This document shows positions 35,045 through 59,275 of a stretch of 64,000 nucleotides of DNA, one piece after another; positions within the stretch are counted from its first letter, which is position 1; each line of letters starts with the position of its first letter. A program made the position numbers and the translations under genes. Under the pieces are notes generated by a model. The model did not search any database. It was given only the letters and a program-made list of their open reading frames with translations, and had not been told where the DNA came from. The stretch lies in contig WELB01000003.1 of the NCBI GenBank assembly GCA_009602725.1, positions 718,673 through 782,672 on the forward strand, written 5' to 3'. This DNA comes from Spirogloea muscicola (Eukaryota > Streptophyta > Zygnematophyceae > Spirogloeales > Spirogloeaceae).

Positions 35045-36453
35045 TCACCTGACGGGCTGCTGGTTGTAGTGCCCCTTCTCCTTCTTCTTGGCGGCGGCAA
35101 GGCGCGACGCGCGAGCGGCAGCCTCGGCGGCTGCGGCCTTCGCCGCTGCATCCGACCCCTTCAACGACTTCTTCTTCTTCAGCAGCGCCAGCCGCTTGAG
35201 CACGTCCGCAGGCTCCAGCGCCCCGCCAGCCTCGTCCTCAGCGCCCTACCCGGTCAAGCGCAAGCAAAGTCATGACAAGGGCCAGCATGCGATGCAAAAA
35301 TGCAACGGGGTGTACATAAGTGCCACAGGCTGCGCAACGTGCCGAGAGTCAAGGTACAGCTGCTGTGGTGTAACTTTCACAAGTTTGTCTCATCCACCTA
35401 GTAATCACCTCGGCGGCGGCGGCGGCGGCAGCCTCGTCCTTGTGGGGCTGCTCCTCCTTGCTGACGCCGCTGTCCTCCTCGCTGCCTTCCGGTGGGGCAG
35501 CGCCACCATCATGGGGCTCCTCCTTGCTCTTCTCCTTCTTCGCCTTGCGCCGCTTGGCGCTCTTGCTCTCCGTAAGCGCGGGGCCCCCGCCGCCCTCTTC
35601 ACCGGCCGGCTGCGCGCCGTTGCTTGCTGGCTCTTCGCCTGCCGCAGCGGCTGCAACTGCAGCCGTCGCCGCTTCCTTTGGGTCCTCTGTCAGAGAGAAG
35701 AGGAAGCAGAGACGACCGTAAGCAAGCTGAGCAGCAGCGGCTCGACACCCGTGCCGCGTCAATGCCTCTAACCTAAGCACCTTGGCACCTCTGCCAAAGG
35801 CAAACTTCATGAGTGAACTGAATTAGCTAGGTACATTGAAGCACTTGGCAAGCCGTGATAGTGCATCCCAAGCTAGTTATACTAAGTGTCACTTAAGGAA
35901 GTACATCAATTGGCAACTGACTGCATGTCCATGCGTTCATCCCACGAAGCAGAAATGGAGATGGGGGAGGTGGGCGCCCACCGTCCTTGGCGAGGCCGAG
36001 CTCGGCCAGCACGGCGTCGAGCTCCGCCAGCTCCTTCTTCTTGATCTCCTTCTTCGAGAGCTGCCGCTCTGGCTCCCGCGGCGCCGGCGGCGGCGCAGGC
36101 GCCGCCTCAGCCTTGGTGCCCGGCGCGAAGGCCACGCCGCCGGCGGCGNNNNNNNNNNNNNNNNNNNNNNNNNNNNNNNNNNNNNNNNNNNNNNNNNNNN
36201 NNNNNNNNNNNNNNNNNNNNNNNNNNNNNNNNNNNNNNNNNNNNNNNNNNNNNNNNNNNNNNNNNNNNNNNNNNNNNNNNNNNNNNNNNNNNNNNNNNNN
36301 NNNNNNNNNNNNNNNNNNNNNNNNNNNNNNNNNCCGCCGCCGCCGTCGTTGCCGCGCCGCTCGGCCTTCTTCCGCGACGGCCGCCGGCGGCCGAGCGCCG
36401 AGAAGATGTTGGTGCTGGCCAGCGGCGGCCCGCCGTCGCCGCCGCCGACCATC
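35045..36453 (-). CDS. Conserved Lys/Glu-rich protein with LSKKEIKKKELAELD motif
   Basis: Function unknown. The proposed start at 36453 gives MVGGGDGGPPLASTNIFSAL followed by GRRRPSRKKAERRG. A 185-base assembly gap (36149-36333) follows. After it the same strand continues VAFAPGTKAEAAPAPPPAP and then the charged block RQLSKKEIKKKELAELDAVL, with AELGLAKDGG at the exon end (about 35975). A similar LSKKE-KKKE-LEELD block is, from memory, present in a small conserved plant protein of unknown role; I cannot name it. A third exon (about 35410-35690) is Ala/Glu/Lys-rich (SAKRRKAKKEKSKEE), and the last exon ends KKKEKGHYNQQPVR-stop at 35045. The basic, disordered, coiled-coil-prone make-up suggests a nucleic-acid or ribosome-associated protein (inference). 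The frame across the gap cannot be verified. Confidence 0.6.
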
Positions 36454-36820
36454 CCTCCTCTTTCCCCCTCCCCTCCCGGATTCCTGCCACGTTGTCGCGC
36501 GGACGGCGGCCCCGGCTCCGGCGCCGGCGAATGCGGCGGCGGATGCGGCGGCGGCAGCGGCGGCGGCGGCGGCGGCGGCCGCCTCTGAGGCTCTTTCCAC
36601 GTCGCCCACCTTCGGGGGGGACCCCGGAACGGCGGGTTAGCGGAGTCCCGTGCCGGTAAGCGGGGCCGGGGCCGCACCTCCGATGAGCCCCATCGGGCGG
36701 CTGAGCAGAGCGCCTGCAAGCGGTTCCGCCGGGCCGACGCCTGGGCCACCCCGAAACCCCAAACCCCCCCTACCTTCCCAAAGGAGCGCGCGCCTCGAGA
36801 AGGGGCTCCTCGTTCATTCC
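36454..36820. promoter_or_regulatory. 5' flank with (GCC)n repeat
   Basis: Upstream region of the minus-strand Lys/Glu-rich gene. It contains a (GGC)n run at about 36535-36583 and a GC-rich flank. No specific promoter element identified. Confidence 0.4.
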
Positions 36821-37570
36821 TTTGTGGTTTTGGCCTTCTCACAGCCAGTGCCTTACATACTGGCAGAGCCTGTTTCTCTTCCACTAACCCCTGGTTGCGG
36901 CTGCTTACTAGGGGTGCCTGGGGGGCCATCCTCGAGTGAAGGCCATCCTCGAGTGAACTCCTTGCCTTGCTGCGTGCTGTTCGCTGTGCGTATTGTGTGG
37001 ACTCTCGTCGTTCTTTCGTGGGCTGGCCCTCCGCCCCTTTCGTTGCAAGAGAACTTTTGTACTTTCCCTCCTCGAGCTCCTTCACTTTCACAGCCACTTA
37101 TGATTGCGCAGCCATTGCGTCGTGGCCACTTACACAGCCATTGCCCCCTTTTGAGATAGCTTCTATTCACCGCCCCCTTTGAGATGTCCATTCTTTTCGG
37201 GCTGGCTTTGCCAGCCCCTCTTCTCTGTGGGCGAGCACTTTCGTTCTTTGAGATAGCTGCACTCCTTTTGGGCTGGCAATGGCTGTGTAAGTGGCTGGTG
37301 ACAATGGGTGCGCAATTATGAACGGCTGTGAAAGTGAAGGAGCTCGAGGAGGGAAAGTACAAAAGTTCTCTTGCAACGAAAGAAAGGGGTGGAGAGCTGC
37401 TAAAGGCCAGCCCGCGAAAGAACGACGAGAGTCCACAAGAAACGTACAGCCCCTACCTTCTATGGGAGAGCACTTTCCCCTTCGGAGGAGCTCCGTCTTT
37501 CCCTCCTCGAGGTGACGAAAAGAGAAGAAACAGCTCCCTTACAATAAGGCAATGGTTGTGAGAGGCCAGC
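36820..37570. mobile_element. Foldback element 2 with hairpin-repeat cluster
   Basis: Positions 36994-37148 reappear as the reverse complement at 37270-37438, with arms of about 155-170 bp and spacer of about 120 bp. Shared landmarks are GTGGACTCTCGTCGTTCTTT, GAGAACTTTTGTACTTTCCC and CTCCTTCACTTTCACAGCC. The spacer holds the perfect hairpin GGGCTGGCTTTGCCAGCCC (37199-37217), the same sequence as in foldback element 1. Diverged relatives flank it at about 36834-36848 and 37555-37575. A short direct duplication (CATCCTCGAGTGAA, near 36930-36957) lies just upstream. No transposase is visible, so the element appears non-autonomous. Confidence 0.6.
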
Positions 37571-37574
37571 CCAA

Positions 37575-38200
37575 GAGAAAGAGAGAAGGCGCGGCCCGCA
37601 TGACATGAAAGGTAGATAGAAAAAGAGACAGGAGAAGAAGAAGCGGCTCTTCCCCAGCGGACAATGGCTTTGGTGGGCCAAGCCCCAGAGGTGCCCAAAG
37701 GTGCTCCAAGTGCCCGAAAGCGCAAAGCACACAGCTATGCAAGTGGCTACCAGGGAGTGACCACTTATAGCAACACTAGGGAACGCCTGCTCGATAAGCC
37801 CTGGTCAACAGCCGCAAGTGGGTATGACTGGCAGCCTCGAGACACGATTGGACATTGTTAGACGATAAGGAGAGTCAGAGCTTTGCGAGGGGCACTGGCC
37901 ATAGGTGGCCAGCACCAGAAAGACGGCAATAGCCACAGTAGAAGATGGAGCTCCTCCACTGGGGGCGAGCCTTGTGAATGAGGAATAGGGCACCCAAGCC
38001 TACACCCTCTGACCCGCACTGCTTGTGACATAGGAAAGTGACGCAGCACGGCCCCAACGATTGAGCGTGAGGGGCCGGCATGCCAGCAGAGTGACCTTTC
38101 ACATAGGGACTTCACATCACACTGCACACGGACTCTCATGACTAATATATGGAATCGTAAGAATTGATATGAAAAATCTGTCAATGGCATCAAATCAAGC
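37575..38200. other. Intergenic, no gene seen
   Basis: Between the foldback element and the stop of the large chromatin remodeller. The part near 38200 is probably its 3' untranslated region. No conserved frame recognised. Confidence 0.4.
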
Positions 38201-51116
<12,916 letters not shown>

Positions 51117-51357
51117 GTCGCCGTATTTGTACGAGCTTCTGTGCCTGTCGTGCAGCTGTGCCGCTCGATGGCCAGACCTAGCAGCGCAAGAGGGTAGGTA
51201 GCACTAGCCAGCGCCAGCAGCACCATGCGTGAGCTCGCGCTCGGATATCCGATCGACTCGGTGGCAAGGCGGTCGGCCAGCCGGTGCCAATTGAGCGGCG
51301 CAGCGGCCCTCCTCCCGGACCCTGCGAGGGGAGCCTGACGGAGCCGCGCGGCAGGCG
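51117..51357. promoter_or_regulatory. Short divergent intergenic region
   Basis: Only about 240 bp lie between the CHD-type start (51116, minus) and the plus-strand frame opening at 51358. Any promoters here must be shared or overlap the first exons. No core element is identifiable by eye. Confidence 0.35.
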
Positions 51358-51660
51358 ATGGATGGCGAGCTGCGGTGGCGGCCGGCCCCACGGCGAGGCG
51401 CCGGCAGCACGGCGGCGGCGGCGGCGGTGGCGACGGCAGTGACGGCGCGGCAGAAGGGACTTTGGACCACAAACCTTGAAAGCTTGACCCAAAGCTTGAC
51501 CCCAAACCTATATCCTTTTGTGGTCGCAGGATCAAGTCCAGCGGGCAGCCGGCGAGGACTTTGGCGATTTGGACGACCTCGAGATCCTGCAGACGCAGGG
51601 CCGCGACCGCCACGGCCGCCGCATTCTCCGCGTCGTTGGTCGCCAACTGCTGAGTGAGCA
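51358..51660 (+). CDS. CRAL-TRIO/BNIP2-like fragment or lone exon
   Basis: The clearest piece is at about 51545-51650, encoding EDFGDLDDLEILQTQGRDRH then GRRILRVVGRQL. The pattern '(L/I)...G.D..GR.(I/V).(V/I)VG..L' is that of the start of CRAL-TRIO-2 domains (BNIP2, GDAP2 and prune-type proteins). A GTGAGC donor follows at about 51654, but no continuation of the domain is seen before the next gene. It is either a truncated gene or the 5' exons of a gene whose rest has been lost, perhaps through the AT-rich stretch at 51660-51850. An in-phase ATG at 51358 opens an unrelated GC-rich frame, so the start is unsure. Confidence 0.4.
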
Positions 51661-51928
51661 ATCGACGTCACGACCGCCGCTACCGGCGTCAGGCCAGACT
51701 CCTCCAAATCAGTTCTATATATTACTAGGCATTTGTCATGTTGACTGGGGTTTAACTATTCGCTTTGCAATTGTAAGCTTCTGGGATTTTCTTTCTGGAG
51801 AGACAATTCGGATGTAATCGATGTATGAAGCCAGCTTTGTTTCTGTCACTAGCCTAAGCAANCAGCGGCGCCCGGACCGGCGCGATCGGCGGCTGGCGCG
51901 GGCCCCGGCGCCGGGCCGATCCGCCGGC

Positions 51929-53998
51929 ATGCTGGGCGTGGAGATGGCGGACGGCGGCGCGGCAGCCTCCGCGGCCTCCGCGGCGCCCGCCACCGACCAG
52001 CTGCAGGCCCTGGTGAGCCTCTGTGCCGGCGCCGCCTGCAGGCGCTCAGTCTTTCTCTCCCATCGATGTGTGGACTGGTAGTCGAGCGGTCCTCACGTCA
52101 TCGTGTTTGTTCGGCATTCTAATTGCTATTATAGTTGAGGTGAAGGCTGTGAGAAGCTGACAAGGCAGCGAGCCATGCCGTCGCTTGAGTTACTGGCGAG
52201 TTGCTGTCCACATCACTGCAATCAGCCCGGCAAGGCCAATTGTCGTCTTGTTTATTGCAGAAGTCGCCACCGTCTTACTGCTGTGCTTTCACACAGCTCT
52301 TGGTTGTGTGTCTTACTGTCGTGATTTGTCTGCCGTGTCTTAGGCGGACCTCCATATGAGCATGTTCGGAGGCACCGAGGATTCGCTTGAGTCTGCTGAT
52401 GACCTCAGCACCAGCTCCTCCTTAGACGCCAGCTCTCAGCACAGGAGGCTCGCTCACAGCACAGCCGCAGGTCAGAGACGCGCCGGTCTTGTGCTGGATG
52501 TTGCTGAATATACTTGATCCACTACAAAGTGGAGAGAAGAGTTAGCACATGGTGCTGCTCCGGTTCTCGCAGACTACATTTCATGGATTCAGCACCTCTT
52601 CAGATGCAGTGCTCGCTCCTGAGGTGATTTGTACTGAGACGTTACTACTATCGGAGATATGGCTCATGCCTCGATCCTTGAGACGGCCTGCAGGCAAGCT
52701 GGTCAGGGAGCTGGTGGCAGAGTACTTGGACTGGGCGGAGTTGGACAGGACTCTGAACATCTACCTTCCAGAGTCCTACGCTGTAAGTCCTTCTTAGGAT
52801 GCTCATCTGTGGCCCTAAGTTGCCAGACAGTAGTCTTGAACCCGCGTCAGGAGTCCTAGAGTATGTCCAGCTTTTTGCTCGCTGTGCAAAAATCTGTATT
52901 ACTACGTCAGGGACCAATGCCTGTCTCATCATCAAGAGTCTAAGAAGGATACTGGAAGCTTACCAATTGGCCAACTTACAAGGCTGTGAGCACTTTTTAC
53001 GATTGAAAGTTTTCAAGTGATTCAGAGCGATAGTTGTGAAAATGATTGCAGATATTGATTCTAATATGCTTGTGATATCTCTTAGCACGTCCTTTTCTGT
53101 GCAGCCCGCGGACCGATTACAGCGCTCAGAGATGGCACAGTCCTTAAGTTTGGACCTGAGCCACGAGAGAAAGTCAGCCACTCAGAAGCCATTGCTGTAT
53201 GGGCTTATTGAGCACTTCATGGATGAGAAGGTTGACTTCTGTCTTTCATGCGTCCTCTTTTCATAGCATCAGACCACCACAGCAATGTCCTTGAGAACAG
53301 CATGTTGTTGCTTGCTCTGTCATATGCTTACCTTTGAATATACACTTCTTTTTCTCGTCTTCAAGAGCATTAACACCTAAAAGTCCATCATCCTTACACT
53401 TTTTCTGATAAGGATCTTTACTTGTAAGTGCAGGCCCTGCCAGCAGAGTTGGTGGCCTATAAATCTGATGATTTTAGGCTCCTCAAGTCAAAAACAGTAA
53501 GGCAGAGAGCTGGTCTTGCCTCCCTGTTTAAGATCAAGCAATTCTGCTGGGCTTTGTCTAGGATGCTTGCTTCTGCTACTGCTGTCCTGTCTACCAATGA
53601 TCTTTACCAACGGTCTTTGATTGTGTTTAGGCACTCCCTTGGCAGATTCTTCGCATTGTCTGTGTGCAGACTTGTCTAAGTGATTTGATATTTGGCAGGT
53701 GCCTAGAACTGCTGTGCAAGCAGCCATTGATGCAGCACGGGATGCAGCAGAAGAAGAGCACCTGTCGCAGCACTCAAGGTCGGCGCCCAGTCAGCCCCAA
53801 CTGCCCATCACGCCAGAACAACTTGCGGAGCTGGCGTTGCCTGATGCTCCACTCCCACCTCCGATCAAGATCAAGCCAAAGCCTTCCCCCCACCCCTCCC
53901 CTCCCTCCTCCCCACCTCCCTCGCCAAAGAGAAAGGCCGCTGTTGAAGAGGCCCTTCTGTCCAAGGTTGCTTCGTCCCTTCCAAAGTCTGCCCATTGA
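51929..53998 (+). CDS. TON1: TON1/FOP-family LisH-domain protein (centrosome or cortical microtubule)
   Basis: The family (plant TONNEAU1, animal FOP/CEP43) acts in microtubule-organising complexes at basal bodies or the cell cortex. The signature exon at about 52676-52781 encodes GKLVRELVAEYLDWAELDRT followed by LNIYLPES, matching the TON1 LisH block 'GRL…LV.EYLDWA.L..TLKVY.PE'. A later exon (about 53105-53230) encodes KPLLYGLIEHFMDEK, like the 'PLLLDVLEGFL' block of TON1. The start at 51929 (MLGVEMADGGAAASAA) and the Ser/Asp-rich exon at 52344-52470 do not match the N-terminal helix of TON1, so the first exons are less sure. The last exon (53700-53998) is Pro/Lys-rich (IKIKPKPSPHPSPPSSPPPS) and ends at 53998; this tail is longer than in plant TON1. 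The nearby AT-rich introns are 150-400 bp. Confidence 0.65.
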
Positions 53999-53999
53999 G

Positions 54000-54777
54000 T
54001 AGCCCCTTTGCATGGGGGTAGATTTGCGGAGCTTGAAGAAACTTAAGTAAACAGGTATATTTGTCTGTATGTTGTCCATTGTCCATTTTCATTGGCACAA
54101 GCGAACAGATACAATGAGCGCCCTGCTTTGCTTTGAGATTGCAAAGTTTGATCAGAATCTAGTCAATGGTCCATCTGTGATTTGTAGTACGGTGTCAAGA
54201 TGGCTGTACCAATTATTCATGATCAGTACACACTCTATTCCATGGCATCGGGGCTGGCGGCAAGAGCCTTCGATCATTGAAATCTGCTCTAAGAAGTCTG
54301 TATCTCCTCCATGCACAAATCTAAGCAGTTGGCATTACTGAGTGGCACTCAGTCTCAGCAGCTAGGATGCCAAGCCTGGTGAATTTTAGATCCACCAGCG
54401 TTTGAAATGGTGGCGAGAGCCCTGGTAGCACAAGCCAAGCTTCCATGCACAGCCTTCTCTGTGCCCAACCATGCAACTTTCTGCGAGTACAGGCTATCAC
54501 TGCAAGCTGATGCGAGTGCTGTTTTGGCGTATACAAAAATGATGCAGTGGCATTCTTGCAAGCGAATGAAACGTGGAGCTCGTGCGTGCTACACATACGG
54601 AGTCCCAATAACCTTCCATTAGTGACCTGTACAAGTGAGCTGTTGAGCTAAGAGCTGTGTTGTGCAGTGCACGACATCCTGGAAAATAAGTAGCACAATA
54701 ATTCATATTATGAAGGTGTTGACGCGCGCGCCTCCCAAGCTTAGCGAAGGAGTGTTGCGACTCCACCCTTGCTCTGG
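54000..54777. other. Intergenic, no gene seen
   Basis: Convergent 3' flanks of the TON1-like gene (+) and the adenine nucleotide carrier (-). No repeat or RNA gene recognised. Confidence 0.45.
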
Positions 54778-56618
54778 TCATTGCATCTTGAGCAGATTGT
54801 TGGCCCTCGTCCTCAGCAGAGATTCCCGCAGCCTCCACATTGCTAGCGCAGTTGCCTGCAATGGCAGCCGCATGCAGGGTGCCGGTGAGCCCCAGCTGCT
54901 AGCTCCACGAAGATATAAATCAGGTAATTTCTGAGATCATTGCTCCAACAAGACACTACATCTCACTTGGAATCCATCTTGTACCAACCCTTTCCTTAAA
55001 TCGGAGGGCATAAGCAATGTTCAGTAGGCAAAGGACGTAGTGAATAACTGACAGGTGTGCAAGAGCTTACAGCTGTGACCTTCTCCTTGATCATGAGCAT
55101 TAGCGCAGCGCTGAGAACTGTCTTGAGGATCTGGGCTTGTAAGCCCTTGTAGAAGCCCGAGATGCCCTCGCGCTGCCAGATGATCTGCAACGCCTGGATC
55201 ATGGTCGCTGGCGGGCCCACACGCAGCTCCCCGTTGGCGCGCCGCAGCTTCTCCTCTGACGTCGACTCCCGCTGCATCAGGACCTTGCACCTGGACGGGT
55301 GACAATGGGGCCCGCATCAGAGCCGGGGGTCTGCAAGCACTGTGGTTGGAGCACTGCAAGATTTGCATCTCCTTTGGTATGCTCGCACTTGCTTGTCATG
55401 ACTACCTGATTGCTGGGTAGGTGATGATGGTGGCCACCGTCTTAGACAGGGCGCCAAGAACAAAGGCGCTGAAGGCAGTGAGAAGGATGGGCTGTGAGAG
55501 GAGTGCCGCAGACGGGCCGTCGACGAGCATTGCAGCCCTCGCCTCACGCCGCAACCCCACGCGCCTCAGTATCCGGTTCTTGAGCTGCTCGAAGACGGTG
55601 TACTGCACGTGACAGACGTGGCCGCGGCAAGCATCAAACTTAGCAGAATGATAGTGGTATTTACCGTGTAGAGCGACAAAGTGTAAGCGCTACCTTTATA
55701 GAGCTCCTCAAGATAGAGCAGCAAGAGCCTCAAAAGCTGGCTCGTGAGCTAAGGGTTTGGGCTTGAGTCTGGCAGCCCGTAACGTGCCTGGATGGCAGGA
55801 TTGCAGCACAGGAAGAGGGAGGCACCGAGGCCATCATAGGCCTGCCGCAGGCTCCGCTCCTTGACCGTGGTCAGCAGGCCCTGGGCTTGCCCAGGCTCGC
55901 TCGTCTGCATCCGTGCCGACGCGGTGTCCAGCGGCTGGGCCAAGGCCGCCGAGGAAACGGCAGCGCAGCCGACAGAGACAGGCTAGCATCAGTCCAGGCG
56001 GCCGTAGCACACTGAGACTACGGAAGAAGAGCCTGGCACAGCCGCATTGGCGTCTGAAGCAGCAGGAGCAAGTCTCTGCCGCCGCACCTGCGTGGCGATG
56101 GTGGTGCAGCAGCCGGCGGCGGCGGCCACCAGCAGATTGGCACCGGTGCCCATGGAGAGGCGGCCGGAGCGCAGGAGGTACTGGCGGCGGATGAAAGAGT
56201 AGGCGTAGAAGTAGACGAAGCCCGCGGCGACGGCCTGCGCGTTCTTGGTCTCCAGGCCCTGGTACAGCGACGACAGCCGCCCCGCCGCCACCGCCTCGCG
56301 CAGCACGTCCAGCATCGACCTGCCGACGGCCGCTCCTCGGGCGCTCAGAGCGGCGACATCGCCACAGCGCGAGTCGCAGCCGCGACATGGGCTGCCGCAG
56401 GCGCCGCCGCCAAGGCCAAAGGGGCGGCGCCGTCACAGCCCAATGTGGCGGCAAAGCGGGCTACGGCGGCAAAGGCACCTGTATCTGCGAGCGGCGCCGT
56501 GCTGGGCCTCGGCCTGGAACTTGGTCTTGCAGGTGTCCAGCGGGTAGAGCAGCGTGGTGGAGAGCAGGCTGCCCGCCGCGCCGGCGGTCGCCTCCGTCAG
56601 CGCCTCGAACTCCGCCAT
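54778..56618 (-). CDS. PNC: Peroxisomal adenine nucleotide carrier (mitochondrial carrier family)
   Basis: Predicted to exchange cytosolic ATP for peroxisomal AMP/ADP, supplying fatty-acid activation. Start ATG at 56618: [20 protein letters not shown], then first carrier motif [15 protein letters not shown] (P-x-D-x-x-K/R). Next exon: [34 protein letters not shown] and [20 protein letters not shown] (about 56090-56320). Then second carrier motif [12 protein letters not shown] with [18 protein letters not shown] (about 55795-55945), [14 protein letters not shown] and [20 protein letters not shown] (third motif, across a junction at about 55405). The last full repeat ends [21 protein letters not shown] final exon 54778-54855 (acceptor TTGCAG) continues KVTA into [20 protein letters not shown], paralleling the plant PNC1/PNC2 end 'KITATTWVL.LA.RRYL'. 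The blocks YQGL.TKN and YDGLG.SL..NPAIQ separate PNC from mitochondrial ADP/ATP carriers. Confidence 0.9.
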
Positions 56619-56627
56619 CGCCGCGGC

Positions 56628-56696
56628 CTCGGCGGCGGCTGCGGCGGTGGCGGCGGCGGCGGCGNGGCGGCGGCGGCGGCGGCGGCGGGTCTCGCG
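56628..56696. repeat. (GGC)n repeat upstream of the PNC start
   Basis: CGG/GGC run with one N at 56665, immediately upstream of the carrier start codon on the minus strand. It lies in the 5' leader and not in the protein. Confidence 0.85.
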
Positions 56697-57127
56697 GCGC
56701 AATTCACGGCGGGAGTCGCGGCGGCAGTCCCGGGGAGAAGGAGAAGGAGAAGGATTGGAAGGGGGGCCGCGGCGGCGCCGCCAGGTGCCCGCCCTAGCTG
56801 ACTGGAACTTAGCGGCTGGGCCTCCTGCCGCCGGGGACATTGGCTTCGCGACGTTCGGGGAAAGGCTGCCGCGTCGCTGACTCGTCGTGGCCCCAACGGT
56901 GGCGGTTGAGGGTGCTAACGAGAAGGTGGACGTAAGTTGCCGAGGACCTGGCGCCCGCCGCCCCCCGCTCCCTCGGAGGCCCAAACTCCGGAAGCGGATA
57001 GCCACGCCCCGAGAGGGCGGGAGGTGGCATGCGCCACGTGGCGGGCGCACGTTGCTTCACTTAGAGGTTAATTTTATGTACTTTCACACGTTGCAGGCCC
57101 AGTTCTTATCTCCCACACGAATTACGT

Positions 57128-57210
57128 CTAACCCTAAACCCTTAAAACCTAAACCCTAAACCCCTGAAACCTAAACCCCAAACCCTCAAACCCTAAACCC
57201 TACCCTTAAC
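57128..57210 (+). repeat. Interstitial telomere-like tract (CCCTAAA)n
   Basis: About 12 degenerate copies of the plant-type telomere unit CCCTAAA, with variants such as CCTAAA, CCCCAAA, CCCTCAAA and CCCTTAA. Genes continue on both sides, so it is internal. It lies about 500 bp upstream of the adenine nucleotide carrier start. Confidence 0.92.
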
Positions 57211-57289
57211 TCTAGGGATGTCCCCCTCACCGTTCCCATTGTGCTCTAAGCTGACATTGGCAATGCCGAGATTGTGTCTGTCACTGGTG

Positions 57290-59275
57290 CTTTCATCTCG
57301 TCTTCCTTCCCTGTCCACCATTTTTTGCACTAGTTGTTGCCTGAACAATGTATTGGCTTGAATTGGCCACCCTTTTCAGTTCATGCGCACCGCGCAACTT
57401 CCCTCTCGTCTGTCGACCAGTTGAGCTTGATTTACAGCTGCCACAGCTGCGCTTAGATGCGCTGTCCCAGTGAGGGACGCTTTTCCAGAGGAGGGGATAA
57501 GAAGTGACGGCGCAAAGCCAGCACGGTATGATAATTTGGATGAGGTCTAAGAAAAAGCCCGAACATGCAAGCACAGACCACTCAGCCAAGCAAGTGGCTA
57601 TGGAAAACAAGCTAGCAAGAGGAAGTTGCTCTATGTAGTCATAAGAAGGTGCCTACTGCAGATGGGGGGCAGAGGGCGACAAAGTTGGAGTGCGATCGCC
57701 CCCCATGAAGGCTCTTACTGTGGGTCAAGGGTGGCCAGACTGGAAAGGATGTACAACACACAGTGTGATGCATACTTGAGTTGATCGTTGAAGAAACACA
57801 TGTCCGCTGAACCTGTGTGGGCATTCTAGAGGAACAGAAGTTCTTCTCAAGAGCCATTGCCTGCTGTTAGACGGACCAGGGACTGAACACCCGTGTTGAG
57901 CCTAAGGTCTTGGCTAGAGTAGGCGCACCAGCCGTGTTAGAGCGAGCGGCTCCAGCGACGAGCAGACATGATAGCCCCTTGCAACGTGCAAGACACGGCC
58001 CGACAAATGAGAAATACATTTCGCCACAATGCTAGACCTGCCTACTGCAGAGGTGCTAGCTCCTCAGTTGAGATACTGTGGGGCAGAGGAGCCAGGGTCT
58101 GCAGTAAAAGACTTGACTTGGTGTCTCCGAGCGATCATTGTCACCACTGCCCTGCAAGCAAGAGCGTCTCGTTTGTACTCGAAAGTGCTGAGCCCTTCTT
58201 TCTTTACAGCACAGGCTGCTCTCTACTTCCATCTCAACACAACGGCGGTGTCACGGCCAACCACCCCCTGAGCTCCTGCCTGAAATTTGCCTGTAAATTC
58301 ACACCCGCTGCTGATAAGCCTTACACACTCACCATTGACATGGACTGCACATCCAGCAGCTCAAACCAATTTGATTCGGCAGCTGTGGGTTTGGAGGGCC
58401 AAAGTACACTGGTGGATTTTGAAGTCACCAGCTCTTGGCAGCCTCAAGCGAGCTGAATGTGTTTTCTTTGCAGCGCCATGTGTTATCGTTGCAGCGCCAT
58501 GTGATTGTACACAGTATAGTCAACCTAAAGCAGCATTCCCAACTGCCCCAGTTCCACATCACCTCTTTCTCTGAAATCAGCGATACCAAGTACAATCTAC
58601 TGTTTCCCTGAAGCCATATAACATGCACTGCCTCCCCCCACCAAGCCGCCCTTCACGAGCGACCCCTAACTCAACCCCTCCCCCCTCCCAAAAAATTGAT
58701 CGGGACACGAGAGGGTCTTTACGCAAGAGGGGCTGTGCATACCCTTGCACACATTGCACATACATCAGAGTAGCTCTAGCCTGCTGGAAAGCCTTGCAAT
58801 CACAACCGGGACTTCTGGTCGGTTGCCTGGGCGGGACATTCATCTATCTGTAAGCTGCTGGAGAGCTGCATCACACTGAGCAACAAAATTCATGCGTCTG
58901 GAAAAGCAATACAGTCGGTGAGCATAAGCTGCTGAAAACAGTGTCAGTGAGGTGATGGTGCAGCCAATGTGCTCAATGGTCCTCAGTGAACAATAGTGGA
59001 AAGAGAATACTAAGTCGATCCCCATGTCCATATGCAAGCATTCCAGCTCTTCATCATCACTTCAGCCCCACGCCCGACCTTGCAGCCTGTGTAGCCATCC
59101 GCACCAGGGCCACCTAGCAAATAGGCCGCGGCGCAAAGTCCTTGTTGTATCTGGCCCTCCTAAGATCCCTCAAGAACCTGCCCTGAGGTTGCTAAGACCA
59201 CCGTGACCTAGCTTGGCCCGTGCGTACACGAACAGTCTACCTGCTTGCGCCTCTCTAGCTGCATTCGCCTGCCAT
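57290..59275. other. Intergenic region; second dispersed repeat family
   Basis: About 2 kb without a supported gene. Positions 57346-57400 (including CAGTTCATGCGCACCG) closely match 62265-62320 on the same strand, so this is a second short dispersed repeat. 57640-59270 shows no conserved frame. The last part is probably the 3' untranslated region of the PstS-like gene. Confidence 0.5.

Noticed and set aside
57128-57210. True chromosome end
   Set aside because: The repeats are degenerate and genes continue on both sides.
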